Shown here one piece after another: positions 26,791-34,911 of a stretch of DNA of 64,000 nt; the stretch's first letter is position 1, and every line of letters starts with the position of its first letter. The notes beneath the pieces are model-generated. The model was given only the letters and a program-made list of their open reading frames with translations. It had not been told where the DNA came from and did not search any database. Made by a program: the position numbers and the translations under genes. Origin of the DNA: an uncultured Alphaproteobacteria bacterium (lineage in GTDB: Bacteria > Pseudomonadota > Alphaproteobacteria > Methylaequorales > Methylaequoraceae); assembly GCA_902617375.1 (NCBI GenBank), contig CACMWI010000004.1, positions 1 through 64,000 on the forward strand, written 5' to 3'.

Positions 26791-28912
26791 TTTTTTGCTC
26801 CTTTTTATTTTCTGTTGATATTTGTTCACCTATTGTTGCGATGACTTTAACTCTTTTATTTTCGGGTAACTCAGTAAATGAAAGCACAACAATATCATCT
26901 ACATGTTGTCGTAGTAAAATTGATAAGTCTTTTCTAATAATTGGGGACGTAACAACAACTAGAGAGTTTCCAGCTACTGAGGATTTTTCTCCTACATCGA
27001 TAATGGATTTTATCATTTGTTTTGCTAATGAAGGGTCAATCAAAAGTCCATCGGAACCACTTTTTTTGGTCATAGATATCAGCATTTGTTCAAATTCAGG
27101 ATTGAATGTAATCACGTCAAGTGGTTCATTTACACTTGATATCTTCTGTATTAGCAGTGAAGAAATTGCTGGTCTGACTGCCTCAGATAATTCGTCAGGA
27201 CTGAGTTTTTTTTCAGAAAGATTCGATAAAGCTTCAAGAATTTTTTTTAAGTCGTTTATCGGCACTCTCTCAACTAATAAATTTCTTAAAATAATTGTGA
27301 GGTAATGTAATGGAACAAGTTTTGGAATGACTGACTGAACAAGCTGTGGATGAGTTTTTGACAAATTGTCAAGTAATGACTGAACATCATCCTGACTTAT
27401 TAATTCCCCTGCATACTTTAATAAAATTTGATTTAGATGAGTGCCAACTACCGCCTCTGGCTCAATAACCATGTAATGATTAGACTCAGCTTTAGCAACT
27501 AAATGTTGTTCGATCCAAACAGCATCTAATCCAAAAGATGGATCTTTAACCTGTATTCCCTGAATTTTTATTTGAGTTTCGTCTCCAGGCATAGCGAGTT
27601 TTCTGTCAACATAAATTTTGTCCTCAGCAACAATTGTATGTCCAATCCTTATTTTATATGAATTTGCGTCTAGAGATAAATCATCTTTTACTCTGACATT
27701 TGGAATTATAAAACCTAAATCTTTTGAGACTTGTTTTCTTATACTAGTAATTTTTGAGATTAATGGGCCAGCTGATTTTTTATCAGTAGAATCAACCAAT
27801 GATATTAAACCATACCCCAAATCAAGAGATATTGAGGCATTGTCAGACACTTCATCTATTTCTATATTTCCGATATTTTCCTCTTCATTTTTTGATTCCG
27901 GTTGTTCTTCAATTTGATTTAATCCATCACGTTTGGAAGTAAACCACGCGATAAGTCCTGATAAAAATGCACCACTTAAAAATAACGTATTTGGCATACC
28001 CGGGACCAAACCAAAAAGAAGCAGAACTGCTGAAACTGGTACCCATGCCCTCGATAAGCCCATTTGTTTTGATATTTGTCCTGCTAAATCATTATTATCA
28101 GACGATATTCTAGTTACAATAGTAGCTGTGGCCATCGCAAGCAGCAATGACGGAATTTGGGCAACAAGACCATCTCCTACTGTCAGAAGTATATATGTTT
28201 CTGCTGACTCACTAATTGTTAGATCGTGCATAACCGAACCTATTATAAGTCCACCAATTATATTTATGACTAAAATTAAAATTCCCGCTATAGCATCTCC
28301 TTTTACAAATTTTGCAGCCCCATCCATCGCACCATAAAATTCTCCTTCTTTTGCTATTTCATTTCTTCGACCCTTTGCCTCTTCACTTGTAATAATACCT
28401 GCATTTAAATCAGCATCAATTGCCATTTGTTTTCCAGGCATTGCATCAAGTGTAAATCTAGCTGCCACTTCAGAAACTCGTCCAGCTCCTTTTGTTATAA
28501 CAATCAGATTGATAATTACTAAAATAGAAAAAACAAATAACCCGACTGCGTAACTTCCAGACATCACAAACTCCCCAAAAGCTTCGATTATTGAGCCTGC
28601 TGAGTCTGTACCGTTGTGACCTGATTTCAAAATTACACGTGTTGAGGCAACGTTAAGTCCTAACCTTAAAACCGTTGCAAAAAGTAAAACTGTGGGAAAA
28701 CTTGAAAAGTCGAGTGGTCTAAAAGTTTGTAAAGCAACCATCAAAACTAATAAAGAAACCAATAGATTTGAAGTAAATAAAATGTCTAACATCCATGGTT
28801 GCAATGGTATAACCATCATTGCAATTAGAATCATTATTCCAATTGGAATACTAAAAGTTCTAGCAAAACTCAAAAAGTTCTCTTTTTGGAATGTTTTTAG
28901 CACTAAATCCAT
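26771..28912 (-). CDS. flhA: Flagellar type III export gate protein FlhA
   Basis: 713 residues from the ATG at 28912 (a TTG directly upstream is less likely). Eight membrane helices fill residues about 15-325, with the cytoplasmic FHIPEP-type loop including DAMPGKQMAIDADLNAG and RRNEIAKEGEFYGAMDGA. The C-terminal export domain has the usual VVEPEAVVGTHL-like and LSEAVRPAI-like segments, here as MVIEPEAVVGTHL and LSEAVRPAISSLL. FlhA is the proton-coupled gate for export of rod, hook and filament proteins. It heads the operon flhA-flhF-flhG-fliA-orf, and a sigma-54-type promoter lies 75 bases upstream. Confidence 0.95.
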   Translation of the reverse strand: MDLVLKTFQKENFLSFARTFSIPIGIMILIAMMVIPLQPWMLDILFTSNLLVSLLVLMVALQTFRPLDFSSFPTVLLFATVLRLGLNVASTRVILKSGHNGTDSAGSIIEAFGEFVMSGSYAVGLFVFSILVIINLIVITKGAGRVSEVAARFTLDAMPGKQMAIDADLNAGIITSEEAKGRRNEIAKEGEFYGAMDGAAKFVKGDAIAGILILVINIIGGLIIGSVMHDLTISESAETYILLTVGDGLVAQIPSLLLAMATATIVTRISSDNNDLAGQISKQMGLSRAWVPVSAVLLLFGLVPGMPNTLFLSGAFLSGLIAWFTSKRDGLNQIEEQPESKNEEENIGNIEIDEVSDNASISLDLGYGLISLVDSTDKKSAGPLISKITSIRKQVSKDLGFIIPNVRVKDDLSLDANSYKIRIGHTIVAEDKIYVDRKLAMPGDETQIKIQGIQVKDPSFGLDAVWIEQHLVAKAESNHYMVIEPEAVVGTHLNQILLKYAGELISQDDVQSLLDNLSKTHPQLVQSVIPKLVPLHYLTIILRNLLVERVPINDLKKILEALSNLSEKKLSPDELSEAVRPAISSLLIQKISSVNEPLDVITFNPEFEQMLISMTKKSGSDGLLIDPSLAKQMIKSIIDVGEKSSVAGNSLVVVTSPIIRKDLSILLRQHVDDIVVLSFTELPENKRVKVIATIGEQISTENKKEQKNENSTI

Positions 28913-28997
28913 CAATAAACCCTTTGTGTCAAAATTCTGACCAAAAAAAGTCGAGAAAAGCTGGTTTTTTTATATTTAAAAATCATGTGTAAAGAGA

Positions 28998-29013
28998 TGC
29001 AAGAGATATGCCA
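28998..29013 (-). promoter_or_regulatory. Sigma-54-type promoter for the flhA operon
   Basis: On the minus strand the sequence reads TGGCATATCTCTTGCA. It matches the sigma-54 consensus TGGCAY-N5-TTGCA exactly, with GG and GC exactly 12 bases apart. Transcription would start near 28987, giving a leader of about 75 bases before flhA. Sigma-54 control of export and polarity genes is known in Vibrio, Pseudomonas and Caulobacter. Confidence 0.72.
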
Positions 29014-29051
29014 TGCAGACCTAATAAGGATTTCAATCCAACAAAACAAAA

Positions 29052-29067
29052 TGGCATAATTTATGCA
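29052..29067 (+). promoter_or_regulatory. Sigma-54-type promoter for the flgP operon
   Basis: TGGCATAATTTATGCA matches the sigma-54 consensus at all but one base (ATGCA for TTGCA), with the GG-to-GC distance of 12 bases. The start would fall near 29078, about 25 bases before the flgP ATG. It lies back to back with the flhA promoter, 39 bases away, so one enhancer-binding activator bound nearby could serve both. Confidence 0.65.
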
Positions 29068-29102
29068 CGAAGTTAAGAAATTAACTTTAGAAGGATTTAA
29101 CT

Positions 29103-29612
29103 ATGAAGAAATTTTTATTACCTGTTTTAGCGATTTTTTTGCAATCATGTAACGGGAACATGATGAGTGGATTTACAAATTCAAATTTGTCTAACGAAAG
29201 CCAAGAGAATTACGAAGAATATTCAAAGCCAACTAGTCAACTTAATAAAACTAGAGAATTACTAGACGGAGCGTCGATTAATTTTCCTACTCTTACTGCC
29301 ACTGGATATGCTGTAGTTTCAACTCAACCCGGACAAAATGTTGAACAAAAAAGATTAATGGCTATCAGATCTGCTAGAATGGCTGCGATGAGAGAACTTG
29401 CAGAACAAATACATGGGTTGAAAGTAGATAGTAATACAACTGTAATAGATTTAATGGTGCAAAATGATACTTTTAGAGGTATTGTATCGGGCGTTATCAG
29501 AGGTGCCAGAACAGTTAGAATCAATCCAACTGGAAGTGATACTTACGAAACAGTTTTAGAAATAGATCAAGATATGGTTGCATATCTGTTTAGATCAGCA
29601 CAATCAATGTAG
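29103..29612 (+). CDS. flgP: FlgP/LPP20-family outer-membrane lipoprotein
   Basis: 169 residues. The signal peptide ends in the lipobox LQSC with the lipidated Cys16. The C-terminal domain contains TATGYAVVSTQPGQN, then QKRLMAIRSARMAAMRELAEQI and GIVSGVIRGARTV, the LPP20/FlgP pattern. In Vibrio and Campylobacter FlgP forms an outer ring (H-ring or basal disk) around the flagellar L ring. A good AAGG Shine-Dalgarno sequence precedes the ATG. It is the first gene of a rightward flagellar run and is followed 15 bases later by flgT. Confidence 0.83.
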   Translation: MKKFLLPVLAIFLQSCNGNMMSGFTNSNLSNESQENYEEYSKPTSQLNKTRELLDGASINFPTLTATGYAVVSTQPGQNVEQKRLMAIRSARMAAMRELAEQIHGLKVDSNTTVIDLMVQNDTFRGIVSGVIRGARTVRINPTGSDTYETVLEIDQDMVAYLFRSAQSM

Positions 29613-29627
29613 AGAAAAGGACATAAA

Positions 29628-30803
29628 TTGAGAAAAATTCAATATAATTCTTTTGATGTATTACTAAAACAATTAGCTTATTTTTTTACATCACTTTTTA
29701 TAATTCTTTTAGGATCCACTTATTTATTGGCTAATGAAATTAGTTATAAAGAAGTTTTTTCTAAAGGCAGAGCTGTAATCGTAGAAAATAATGTTAGTCT
29801 TGCAAAAAAAAGAGCCTTAGAAGATGCGCTTTATCTCGCTAGTCTTCAGGGAGGTGCAAAGGTTGATGGATATTCAAGTGTGGATATGAACACAAACCTT
29901 AACGAAAATGTTTTGATAAGACCATCTTCAACTATAAAGGATTTTGTAATTATTGAAGAAAGTCAAGATCAGACACATTACAATGTTACAATCAAAGCTT
30001 ATCTTGTAAATGTAAATAGTATGCTTAATTGTGCGAATAGAGATTTTGTAAATTTATCATACTTGGCACCACATTATTCGGTTTCTAGCAAACTGCCTGC
30101 GTGGACTAATAAACTTCCAATGAAAATTTCCTCAGAAATCTTTGATAATTTAAATAATCTTGGTTTTATTAATTTAAAAGATTCTTCAAGAATTGCATTT
30201 AATCCAAGTAAAGTCGTAAAAAAATCAATAGCACTTGACTATAATAATCTGGTTGAGGGTAAAAGAAATGCTTTAAATGAAGGAGAGTTTGCTTTACACC
30301 CAATCATAAAACTTAGTTATGCTAAAGGAAGACTTACTTCGGTATCAAAGGAACTAATGGTGGATATCGCTTTAAACATTTATGAAGGTCCAGATTACAG
30401 TGTGCTAGATTCTTTAAATTACAAATTTTCTTTATGGATTGGAAACAAAACAGGCTACCCTCATATAGATGTATTTCTTAGAGTTTCTGAGGATAAGTTA
30501 GTTGAATTTGTCAATAAAAGTGTTTCTAAAATTCAATACAGAATCTTAGATAATTTAAAATGTCAACCTCTTAGAGCCGAAATTGAACTTGTAAATAATG
30601 AATTAATAATCCCAATTGGTTTGAATCAAGGTTTAAAAAAAGGTACCGTAGGCTTTATTTCTGATTCTGAGGATATTACAATGAGTGAATGGATTGTTCT
30701 AACAGTAAGTGATTCTAGAAGAAACACTGCTGTAGTAGAGCCATTAAATCCTCTTAATAAAAAAGACCAAATTAAAGGTAAAATTATCAAATTTATGAAT
30801 TAG
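29628..30803 (+). CDS. flgT: FlgT-like flagellar H-ring protein
   Basis: 391 residues, TTG start at 29628 preceded by AAAGG seven bases upstream. A signal or anchor segment covers about 13-36. The mature N-terminus has SKGRAVIVENNVSLAKKRAL, then EDALYLASLQGGAKV, the Vibrio FlgT N-domain pattern. A central domain and a C-terminal SH3-like part (IPIGLNQGLKKGTVGFIS) match the three-domain FlgT layout. FlgT in Vibrio builds the H ring around the LP ring and helps position MotX/MotY. Its place between flgP and flgA supports the call. Overall identity to Vibrio cannot be measured here. Confidence 0.72.
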   Translation: MRKIQYNSFDVLLKQLAYFFTSLFIILLGSTYLLANEISYKEVFSKGRAVIVENNVSLAKKRALEDALYLASLQGGAKVDGYSSVDMNTNLNENVLIRPSSTIKDFVIIEESQDQTHYNVTIKAYLVNVNSMLNCANRDFVNLSYLAPHYSVSSKLPAWTNKLPMKISSEIFDNLNNLGFINLKDSSRIAFNPSKVVKKSIALDYNNLVEGKRNALNEGEFALHPIIKLSYAKGRLTSVSKELMVDIALNIYEGPDYSVLDSLNYKFSLWIGNKTGYPHIDVFLRVSEDKLVEFVNKSVSKIQYRILDNLKCQPLRAEIELVNNELIIPIGLNQGLKKGTVGFISDSEDITMSEWIVLTVSDSRRNTAVVEPLNPLNKKDQIKGKIIKFMN

Positions 30804-30812
30804 GTGTAAAAA

Positions 30813-31238
30813 ATGAAATTTATTATCATAGCTATTAGTATTATCCTTTTATTTGAACAAGCTAGTTCAAACGAACCCTTTGTAGTTCTCGAATATAAAG
30901 GGATGTCAGGTGCTGGATCAGGTTTAAATAAAGAAAATATCTTTATAAAAAACCAAAATCATTCTGTTGTCCATAAAGTCCAAAGTGGAGAATCTCTAAG
31001 TAGTATTTTAAATAAATACTACGGAAAGAGCGGACTAAATATGAAGGTTATTGAAATTTCAATCATTGAAATGAATAAACATGCATTCGTCAGAAACAAT
31101 CCTCACTTTTTATATGCAGGAAAAAAAATAAAAATTCCTTCCTTAAATGAGATAATGAATTTAGTCAAAAATGAAAAAAATGTAACTAATTACAATAGTT
31201 CATCTAAAACCAATCATATATATTTTTATGGCAATTAA
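30813..31238 (+). CDS. Secreted LysM/FimV-like domain protein in flagellar operon
   Basis: 141 residues with a signal peptide (cleavage near ASSN). Residues about 52-108 form a LysM-like unit: HKVQSGESLSSILNKYYG, then EMNKHAFVRNNPHFLYAGKK and IKIPS, closer to the LysM variant at the N-terminus of FimV/HubP than to classical LysM. Such domains bind peptidoglycan and mark cell poles or septa. Its location between flgT and flgA suggests that it anchors the flagellar outer rings to the wall. This is inference. Its end overlaps flgA by 11 bases. Confidence 0.65.
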   Translation: MKFIIIAISIILLFEQASSNEPFVVLEYKGMSGAGSGLNKENIFIKNQNHSVVHKVQSGESLSSILNKYYGKSGLNMKVIEISIIEMNKHAFVRNNPHFLYAGKKIKIPSLNEIMNLVKNEKNVTNYNSSSKTNHIYFYGN

Positions 31239-31941
31239 TTTAAATTTAAAAATTATTTTTAAAGTTCTAATTATTACCTTTTTGATTGTGAAAGATTCTT
31301 TAGCTTCAACAATCTCAGGTTACGAAATCAAGTCTTTAATTGAAAAATGGTTAGAAAAACACGGTGAAGAAGCAAACATTAATATCTTAGAAAGTTTGAA
31401 ATATCCAGCTTGTGAACCAGATAATATAATAATAAATGACATATCTGGTAACTCAAAGCTCATAAAGGTTAATTGTATTGGAAATAATCCTTGGCAATTT
31501 ATAGTTAGAAATAAAGTTAATAAACTGAAATCAAAGACTAAGAATAAACAATTATCGAATTTTTATGCACTTAAAAACTTTAAAGAGAAAGGCTCGATCA
31601 TAAATGAAAAAGATTTAATAATAGTAAAAACAAAGAATAGTCGAAGAAACCTCTTTATTTCAAATAAATCTGATGTTGTAGGAAAAAAACTAAAAAAAAG
31701 TGTGAATTCAAATCAATTATTAAAACGCTCAAACCTTGAAAAAGACTGGTTAATTAAAAAAAATTCTCAAGTTACAATTATAAACAATAAAAGCTTTGTC
31801 ACAATTAAAGAAGACGGTTTGGCTATGAATGATGCTAATTATATGGATATGATAAAAGTAAAAAATATAAAAAGTGGAAAAGTTATTGTTGGATATGCAA
31901 AAAATGAAAAAAAAGTTATACTTAACACTAAACAATATTAA
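31228..31941 (+). CDS. flgA: Flagellar P-ring assembly chaperone FlgA
   Basis: 237 residues with a signal segment at about 8-27. The C-terminal SAF-type domain contains FKEKGSIINEKDLIIVKT, VVGKKLKKSVNSNQLLKRSNL and VKVKNIKSGKVIVGYAKNE-like segments (here MIKVKNIKSGKVIVGYA), which is the FlgA layout. It is a periplasmic chaperone for P-ring (FlgI) assembly. flgI and flgH are not in this window. The start overlaps the LysM gene, suggesting coupling. Confidence 0.82.
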   Translation: MAINLNLKIIFKVLIITFLIVKDSLASTISGYEIKSLIEKWLEKHGEEANINILESLKYPACEPDNIIINDISGNSKLIKVNCIGNNPWQFIVRNKVNKLKSKTKNKQLSNFYALKNFKEKGSIINEKDLIIVKTKNSRRNLFISNKSDVVGKKLKKSVNSNQLLKRSNLEKDWLIKKNSQVTIINNKSFVTIKEDGLAMNDANYMDMIKVKNIKSGKVIVGYAKNEKKVILNTKQY

Positions 31942-31973
31942 AAGTTAGTCGTATATACTATTAAGGATTAAAA

Positions 31974-32285
31974 ATGATAGATCAAATTAAAAATAAAACT
32001 TTAAGTTCTAGCGTAGAAAATTTAAAAAAAGAGACGCAGAATACAAATAAAGCCAAGACTGTCGTTAAAAAGGTAGATAATACTACCAAAGCAGATTCAA
32101 GTAATTATGATGGAAAGGTTTCGCAGTTTATTACTAAGGAAAAGATTAAGAATATGTCTAAGGAACCTCCAATTGATAAAGTTGCGACAACCAGAATCAA
32201 AGAAGCAATTAAAAATGGTAACTACCCAGTTGATTTAGCAAAGGTTGCCGATGCGCTATTCGATGCTTATAAAGAAATGAAGTAA
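31974..32285 (+). CDS. flgM: Anti-sigma-28 factor FlgM
   Basis: 103 residues with a low-complexity N-terminus and a C-terminal FlgM domain: TTRIKEAIKNGNYPVDLAKVADALFD, where the family shows R...I..G.Y.VD...IA..L. It holds FliA inactive until the hook is complete and FlgM is exported. AAGG lies a few bases before the ATG. It is followed by two further small flagellar-type genes. Confidence 0.85.
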   Translation: MIDQIKNKTLSSSVENLKKETQNTNKAKTVVKKVDNTTKADSSNYDGKVSQFITKEKIKNMSKEPPIDKVATTRIKEAIKNGNYPVDLAKVADALFDAYKEMK

Positions 32286-32299
32286 TCTACCATTAGTGA

Positions 32300-32575
32300 A
32301 TGGAAAAAGAACTAGATTCTATACTGCAAATTCTGGAGAGGGCCTCCACAATAGAAGACTACAAAGAACTAAATCAAATAGAACAACAACTACAACATTA
32401 TATAAAAATAATTAATAAATCTGATTTCAAGGACTTATCTTCAAAAAATATAGAGATATCTGATCGTATGGAGAAACTTAAAAATCTAATTAACAAGTTA
32501 GATTCAAGTAAGAATTTAAATAATGAACTTTTCCTAGAGTTTCAAAAATTTATTGAAAATAGAAAATTTAAATAA
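32300..32575 (+). CDS. Small helical protein downstream of flgM (possible FlgN-like)
   Basis: 91 residues, fully helical by composition, with no membrane segment. It occupies the position of flgN, the chaperone for hook-filament junction proteins, and shows a weak FlgN-like coiled pattern (LDSILQILERASTIEDYKEL). It is shorter than FlgN (about 140). Without a profile comparison the name is not secure. Confidence 0.5.
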   Translation: MEKELDSILQILERASTIEDYKELNQIEQQLQHYIKIINKSDFKDLSSKNIEISDRMEKLKNLINKLDSSKNLNNELFLEFQKFIENRKFK

Positions 32576-32611
32576 GTTGTTGTTGAGGAAATTTAATAAT
32601 AATATGTACAG

Positions 32612-33034
32612 ATGGATTTCCTTAGAGACTATATAGAAAAAGATCCAGCTGGCAATATTTCCACAATTATTGTAGTCTTAACAATCCTTCTTTTAATATT
32701 CGTAGTTTCAGCATTTTTATTTGATTATTTCAAAAATGATCAAAATTCAAAAAAAACGAATATGCTCGAAAGGGCCATTAAAGACTTAATTGAAGAATTC
32801 AGATCATTAGAAATCAATCTATCAGAACAAAAAAAAATTCTTAACGATTACAAATATACATTAGAAAAGTTAGATCTTGAAATTTCAAGGCTTGCAGATT
32901 CCAACAAAGGAGACTCCAATATTACGACGGCCATTCAAATGGCTAATCAAGGAAGAAGTTTAGAGGAAATATCCTCTGCTACAGGTTTAAATGAGGATGA
33001 AATTGAGCCAATTTTAAAATATCATGGCAAGTAA
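32612..33034 (+). CDS. DUF2802-like membrane-anchored flagellar-cluster protein
   Basis: 140 residues with one N-terminal membrane helix (about 17-38), a coiled coil (about 50-97) and a C-terminal helix-turn-helix-like segment AIQMANQGRSLEEISSATGLNEDE. The last part matches DUF2802, found next to flagellar and chemotaxis genes in other proteobacteria (A..LA..G.s.eEl....GLs..EaeL). Molecular function is unknown. It is the last gene of the flgP run and converges on a lipoprotein gene. Confidence 0.6.
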   Translation: MDFLRDYIEKDPAGNISTIIVVLTILLLIFVVSAFLFDYFKNDQNSKKTNMLERAIKDLIEEFRSLEINLSEQKKILNDYKYTLEKLDLEISRLADSNKGDSNITTAIQMANQGRSLEEISSATGLNEDEIEPILKYHGK

Positions 33035-33045
33035 ATAACAAATTG

Positions 33046-33408
33046 CTACATTCTAAAAATATTTTTTTTACACTTTAAATTTTTAATAATATTCTTTAGT
33101 CTAACCTCAATTATTTCTGAATCCTTTTGAATCCCAACCTCCAAGTCCAATTTCTTATTACCTAAAAAAATCCAATCCACATCATTCTTTAGAATTTCAA
33201 TTTTATGGTAAAAGTCTCCAAATTGAACATCTGCAAAAGACCCTACTTTGTCATTTTTAATTGAAATTTTTCTTAAATCAAAACTATTTTCCTGGCATTC
33301 TATTGTTTGGTACTTGAATCTTAAAAAAACATCTTTACATGAACTTAGAAAAATCGTCAGAATTACTAACAAAAATCCAACTATATAATTTATAATTTTT
33401 TTATGCAT
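33046..33408 (-). CDS. Small lipoprotein, function unknown
   Basis: 120 residues from the ATG at 33408 (MHKKIINYIVGFLLV; an ATG five codons upstream is possible). A hydrophobic signal ends in the lipobox LSSC, so lipidation is likely. The mature part is beta-rich and has no motif that I know. It lies between two flagellar operons on the opposite strand, downstream of the acidic 330-residue protein. Confidence 0.55.
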   Translation of the reverse strand: MHKKIINYIVGFLLVILTIFLSSCKDVFLRFKYQTIECQENSFDLRKISIKNDKVGSFADVQFGDFYHKIEILKNDVDWIFLGNKKLDLEVGIQKDSEIIEVRLKNIIKNLKCKKNIFRM

Positions 33409-33463
33409 TAAGTGTTCTGACAAATTTAATTTTTTTTTACTAATAATTTTTGAAGTAAGGAAA

Positions 33464-34456
33464 CTATTTTATTTCTTTTTCAACATCTTTATCATCATTA
33501 TTCACTTCAGTAGAGGAATCTTTCTTATCTTCGATTTTATTTTCATTTTGTTCATCTTGAGATTTTGCTTTAATATCCTGCTCTTCGGTATTTTCTTTAT
33601 TTTCGTCTATTTTTGAAGCTTTTTGCTGTTTTTTGTCTTCATCTGAAACTGATTCTTTATCATTTTCATTTGTAGACGCGACATTTGCTTGATCATCTGT
33701 TTTAGATTCTGGCTCTATATTTTCGTCGTTAACTTCACCTTGCTTATCTGACTTTTTTTGATCAGTTTCTTGATTTTTATCATCGTCTTGAACTGCATCT
33801 TCATGTTTTTCCAGAAGATTTTTTGCTTTAGAGTTTTCCTCTGAATCTTCTTGTACTTGTGCGGTTTCTCTATTCAAATTTGAGTCTTCCTCAGTTTTCG
33901 GATCTTGTTTTAACGGTGAATCGCTTTTTTCGTTTGTTTCTGAACCCTCTTTTTTATCATTTTTTATTTCTTGTTCCTTTTTCTTATCTTCAGACTTCTG
34001 TATCGGTGAAGCGCCTTCAGAAACTTCCTCCACAACTTCAGCTTTTTTTGATTCTACAAGTTTTTTTCCATCCTCTTCTTTAACATCCAGTATTACACCT
34101 TTGTCAATTTGTTTGCCATTCACCTCCCCTGCTTCTAGCATTTTCAATCTAATCCATTTTTCTTCTGACTTTTTGGGTTTTTCCTCTTTTTTTTCTTCCT
34201 CGGTTCTCTTTACTGGCTTCTCAGGCTTTATTTCAACTTTTCTTTCATACAAAAGATCGATTTTTGATCGTATAATCTTTAATCTCGCAGCCAAAGCCCC
34301 TAATCTGGTAACTTCGTCCATACTTTCATTTAATAATTTCTTAATTATAGAGTTTACCTCTTCAAGAGGTTTATCTCCGATTTTACTAATTATTTTATCT
34401 CTTATTTTAATAACCTCAGGGTCTAAGTCTGTGTTAAAAGCGTTTTTTTCATCCAT
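33464..34456 (-). CDS. Acidic low-complexity protein beside the flgB promoter
   Basis: 330 residues from the ATG at 34456, which has AAAGG upstream; a longer reading to 34504 lacks support. Residues 1-75 are helical (LDPEVIKIRDKIISKIGDKP, then LARL-type helices). Residues about 100-144 form a small domain (KWIRLKMLEAGEVNG, then KGVILDVKEEDGKKLVES). Residues 150-330 are Lys/Glu/Asp/Asn/Gln-rich and probably disordered. No signal peptide is seen. The gene is divergent from flgB, with the sigma-54 site between the starts. Function is unknown and I recognise no homologue. Confidence 0.6.
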   Translation of the reverse strand: MDEKNAFNTDLDPEVIKIRDKIISKIGDKPLEEVNSIIKKLLNESMDEVTRLGALAARLKIIRSKIDLLYERKVEIKPEKPVKRTEEEKKEEKPKKSEEKWIRLKMLEAGEVNGKQIDKGVILDVKEEDGKKLVESKKAEVVEEVSEGASPIQKSEDKKKEQEIKNDKKEGSETNEKSDSPLKQDPKTEEDSNLNRETAQVQEDSEENSKAKNLLEKHEDAVQDDDKNQETDQKKSDKQGEVNDENIEPESKTDDQANVASTNENDKESVSDEDKKQQKASKIDENKENTEEQDIKAKSQDEQNENKIEDKKDSSTEVNNDDKDVEKEIK

Positions 34457-34475
34457 AATTTTAAAACCTTTCTTT

Positions 34476-34491
34476 TGGCATTTAATTTGCA
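34476..34491 (+). promoter_or_regulatory. Sigma-54-type promoter for the flgBCDEF operon
   Basis: TGGCATTTAATTTGCA fits TGGCAY-N5-TTGCA exactly, with GG and GC 12 bases apart. It ends 30 bases before the flgB ATG, so a start near 34502 leaves a leader of about 20 bases. This is the third such site in the window, and all three sit immediately upstream of flagellar operons. Confidence 0.75.
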
Positions 34492-34521
34492 AATTCCAAA
34501 CCAAAATAGAAAAATTATTAA

Positions 34522-34911
34522 ATGGTAGATAATATTAAACAACAATTAAATGTATTGAGCAATGCATTAAGAGTAAGAAATCAAAAACAAGAAATTCTTG
34601 CTTCAAACATTGCAAATGCAGCAACTCCAAACTACAAAGCTCGAGATGTCGAATTTGAAGTAGAATTAGCTAGATCACTTAATGTTGGTCCTTTAAAAAC
34701 ATCTAACAAAAGTCATATAGCCGTTACTTCAAAAAATCTTCCAGGAAAAGTTCAATTCAGACAATCGGTTAATCCATCTGTTGACGGAAATACAGTTGAA
34801 CTTGCTGTTGAGCAAATGGAATTTGCTGAGAATGCAGTAAGATATCAAACAACTTTGGATTTTATAAATTCTAAAGTTAGAGGTTTAATGGGGGCAATAA
34901 GGGGAGAATAA
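34522..34911 (+). CDS. flgB: Flagellar proximal rod protein FlgB
   Basis: 129 residues with the rod signature QEILASNIANAATPNYKARD near the N-terminus and the C-terminal helix EQMEFAENAVRYQTTLDFI, the usual FlgB ends. FlgB forms the base of the rod. It is the first gene of flgBCDEF, and its last base overlaps the flgC ATG. Confidence 0.93.
   Translation: MVDNIKQQLNVLSNALRVRNQKQEILASNIANAATPNYKARDVEFEVELARSLNVGPLKTSNKSHIAVTSKNLPGKVQFRQSVNPSVDGNTVELAVEQMEFAENAVRYQTTLDFINSKVRGLMGAIRGE

Noticed and set aside
26791-26829. Longer FlhF start (MNKYQQKIKRSKK)
   Set aside because: The internal ATG at 26790 has AAGGAG eight bases upstream and matches the family N-terminus; the extension lies inside flhA.
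26841-28337. Several plus-strand frames opposite flhA
   Set aside because: All lie within the well-supported flhA coding region and show Ser/Thr/Ile-rich antisense composition.
29052-29067. Sigma-70-like reading of the flgP upstream region
   Set aside because: The GG/GC spacing of 12 and the matching sites at two other flagellar operons make sigma-54 the better explanation.
34457-34504. Longer start of the acidic protein
   Set aside because: It would run through the flgB sigma-54 promoter and lacks family or ribosome-site support; the ATG at 34456 has AAAGG upstream.
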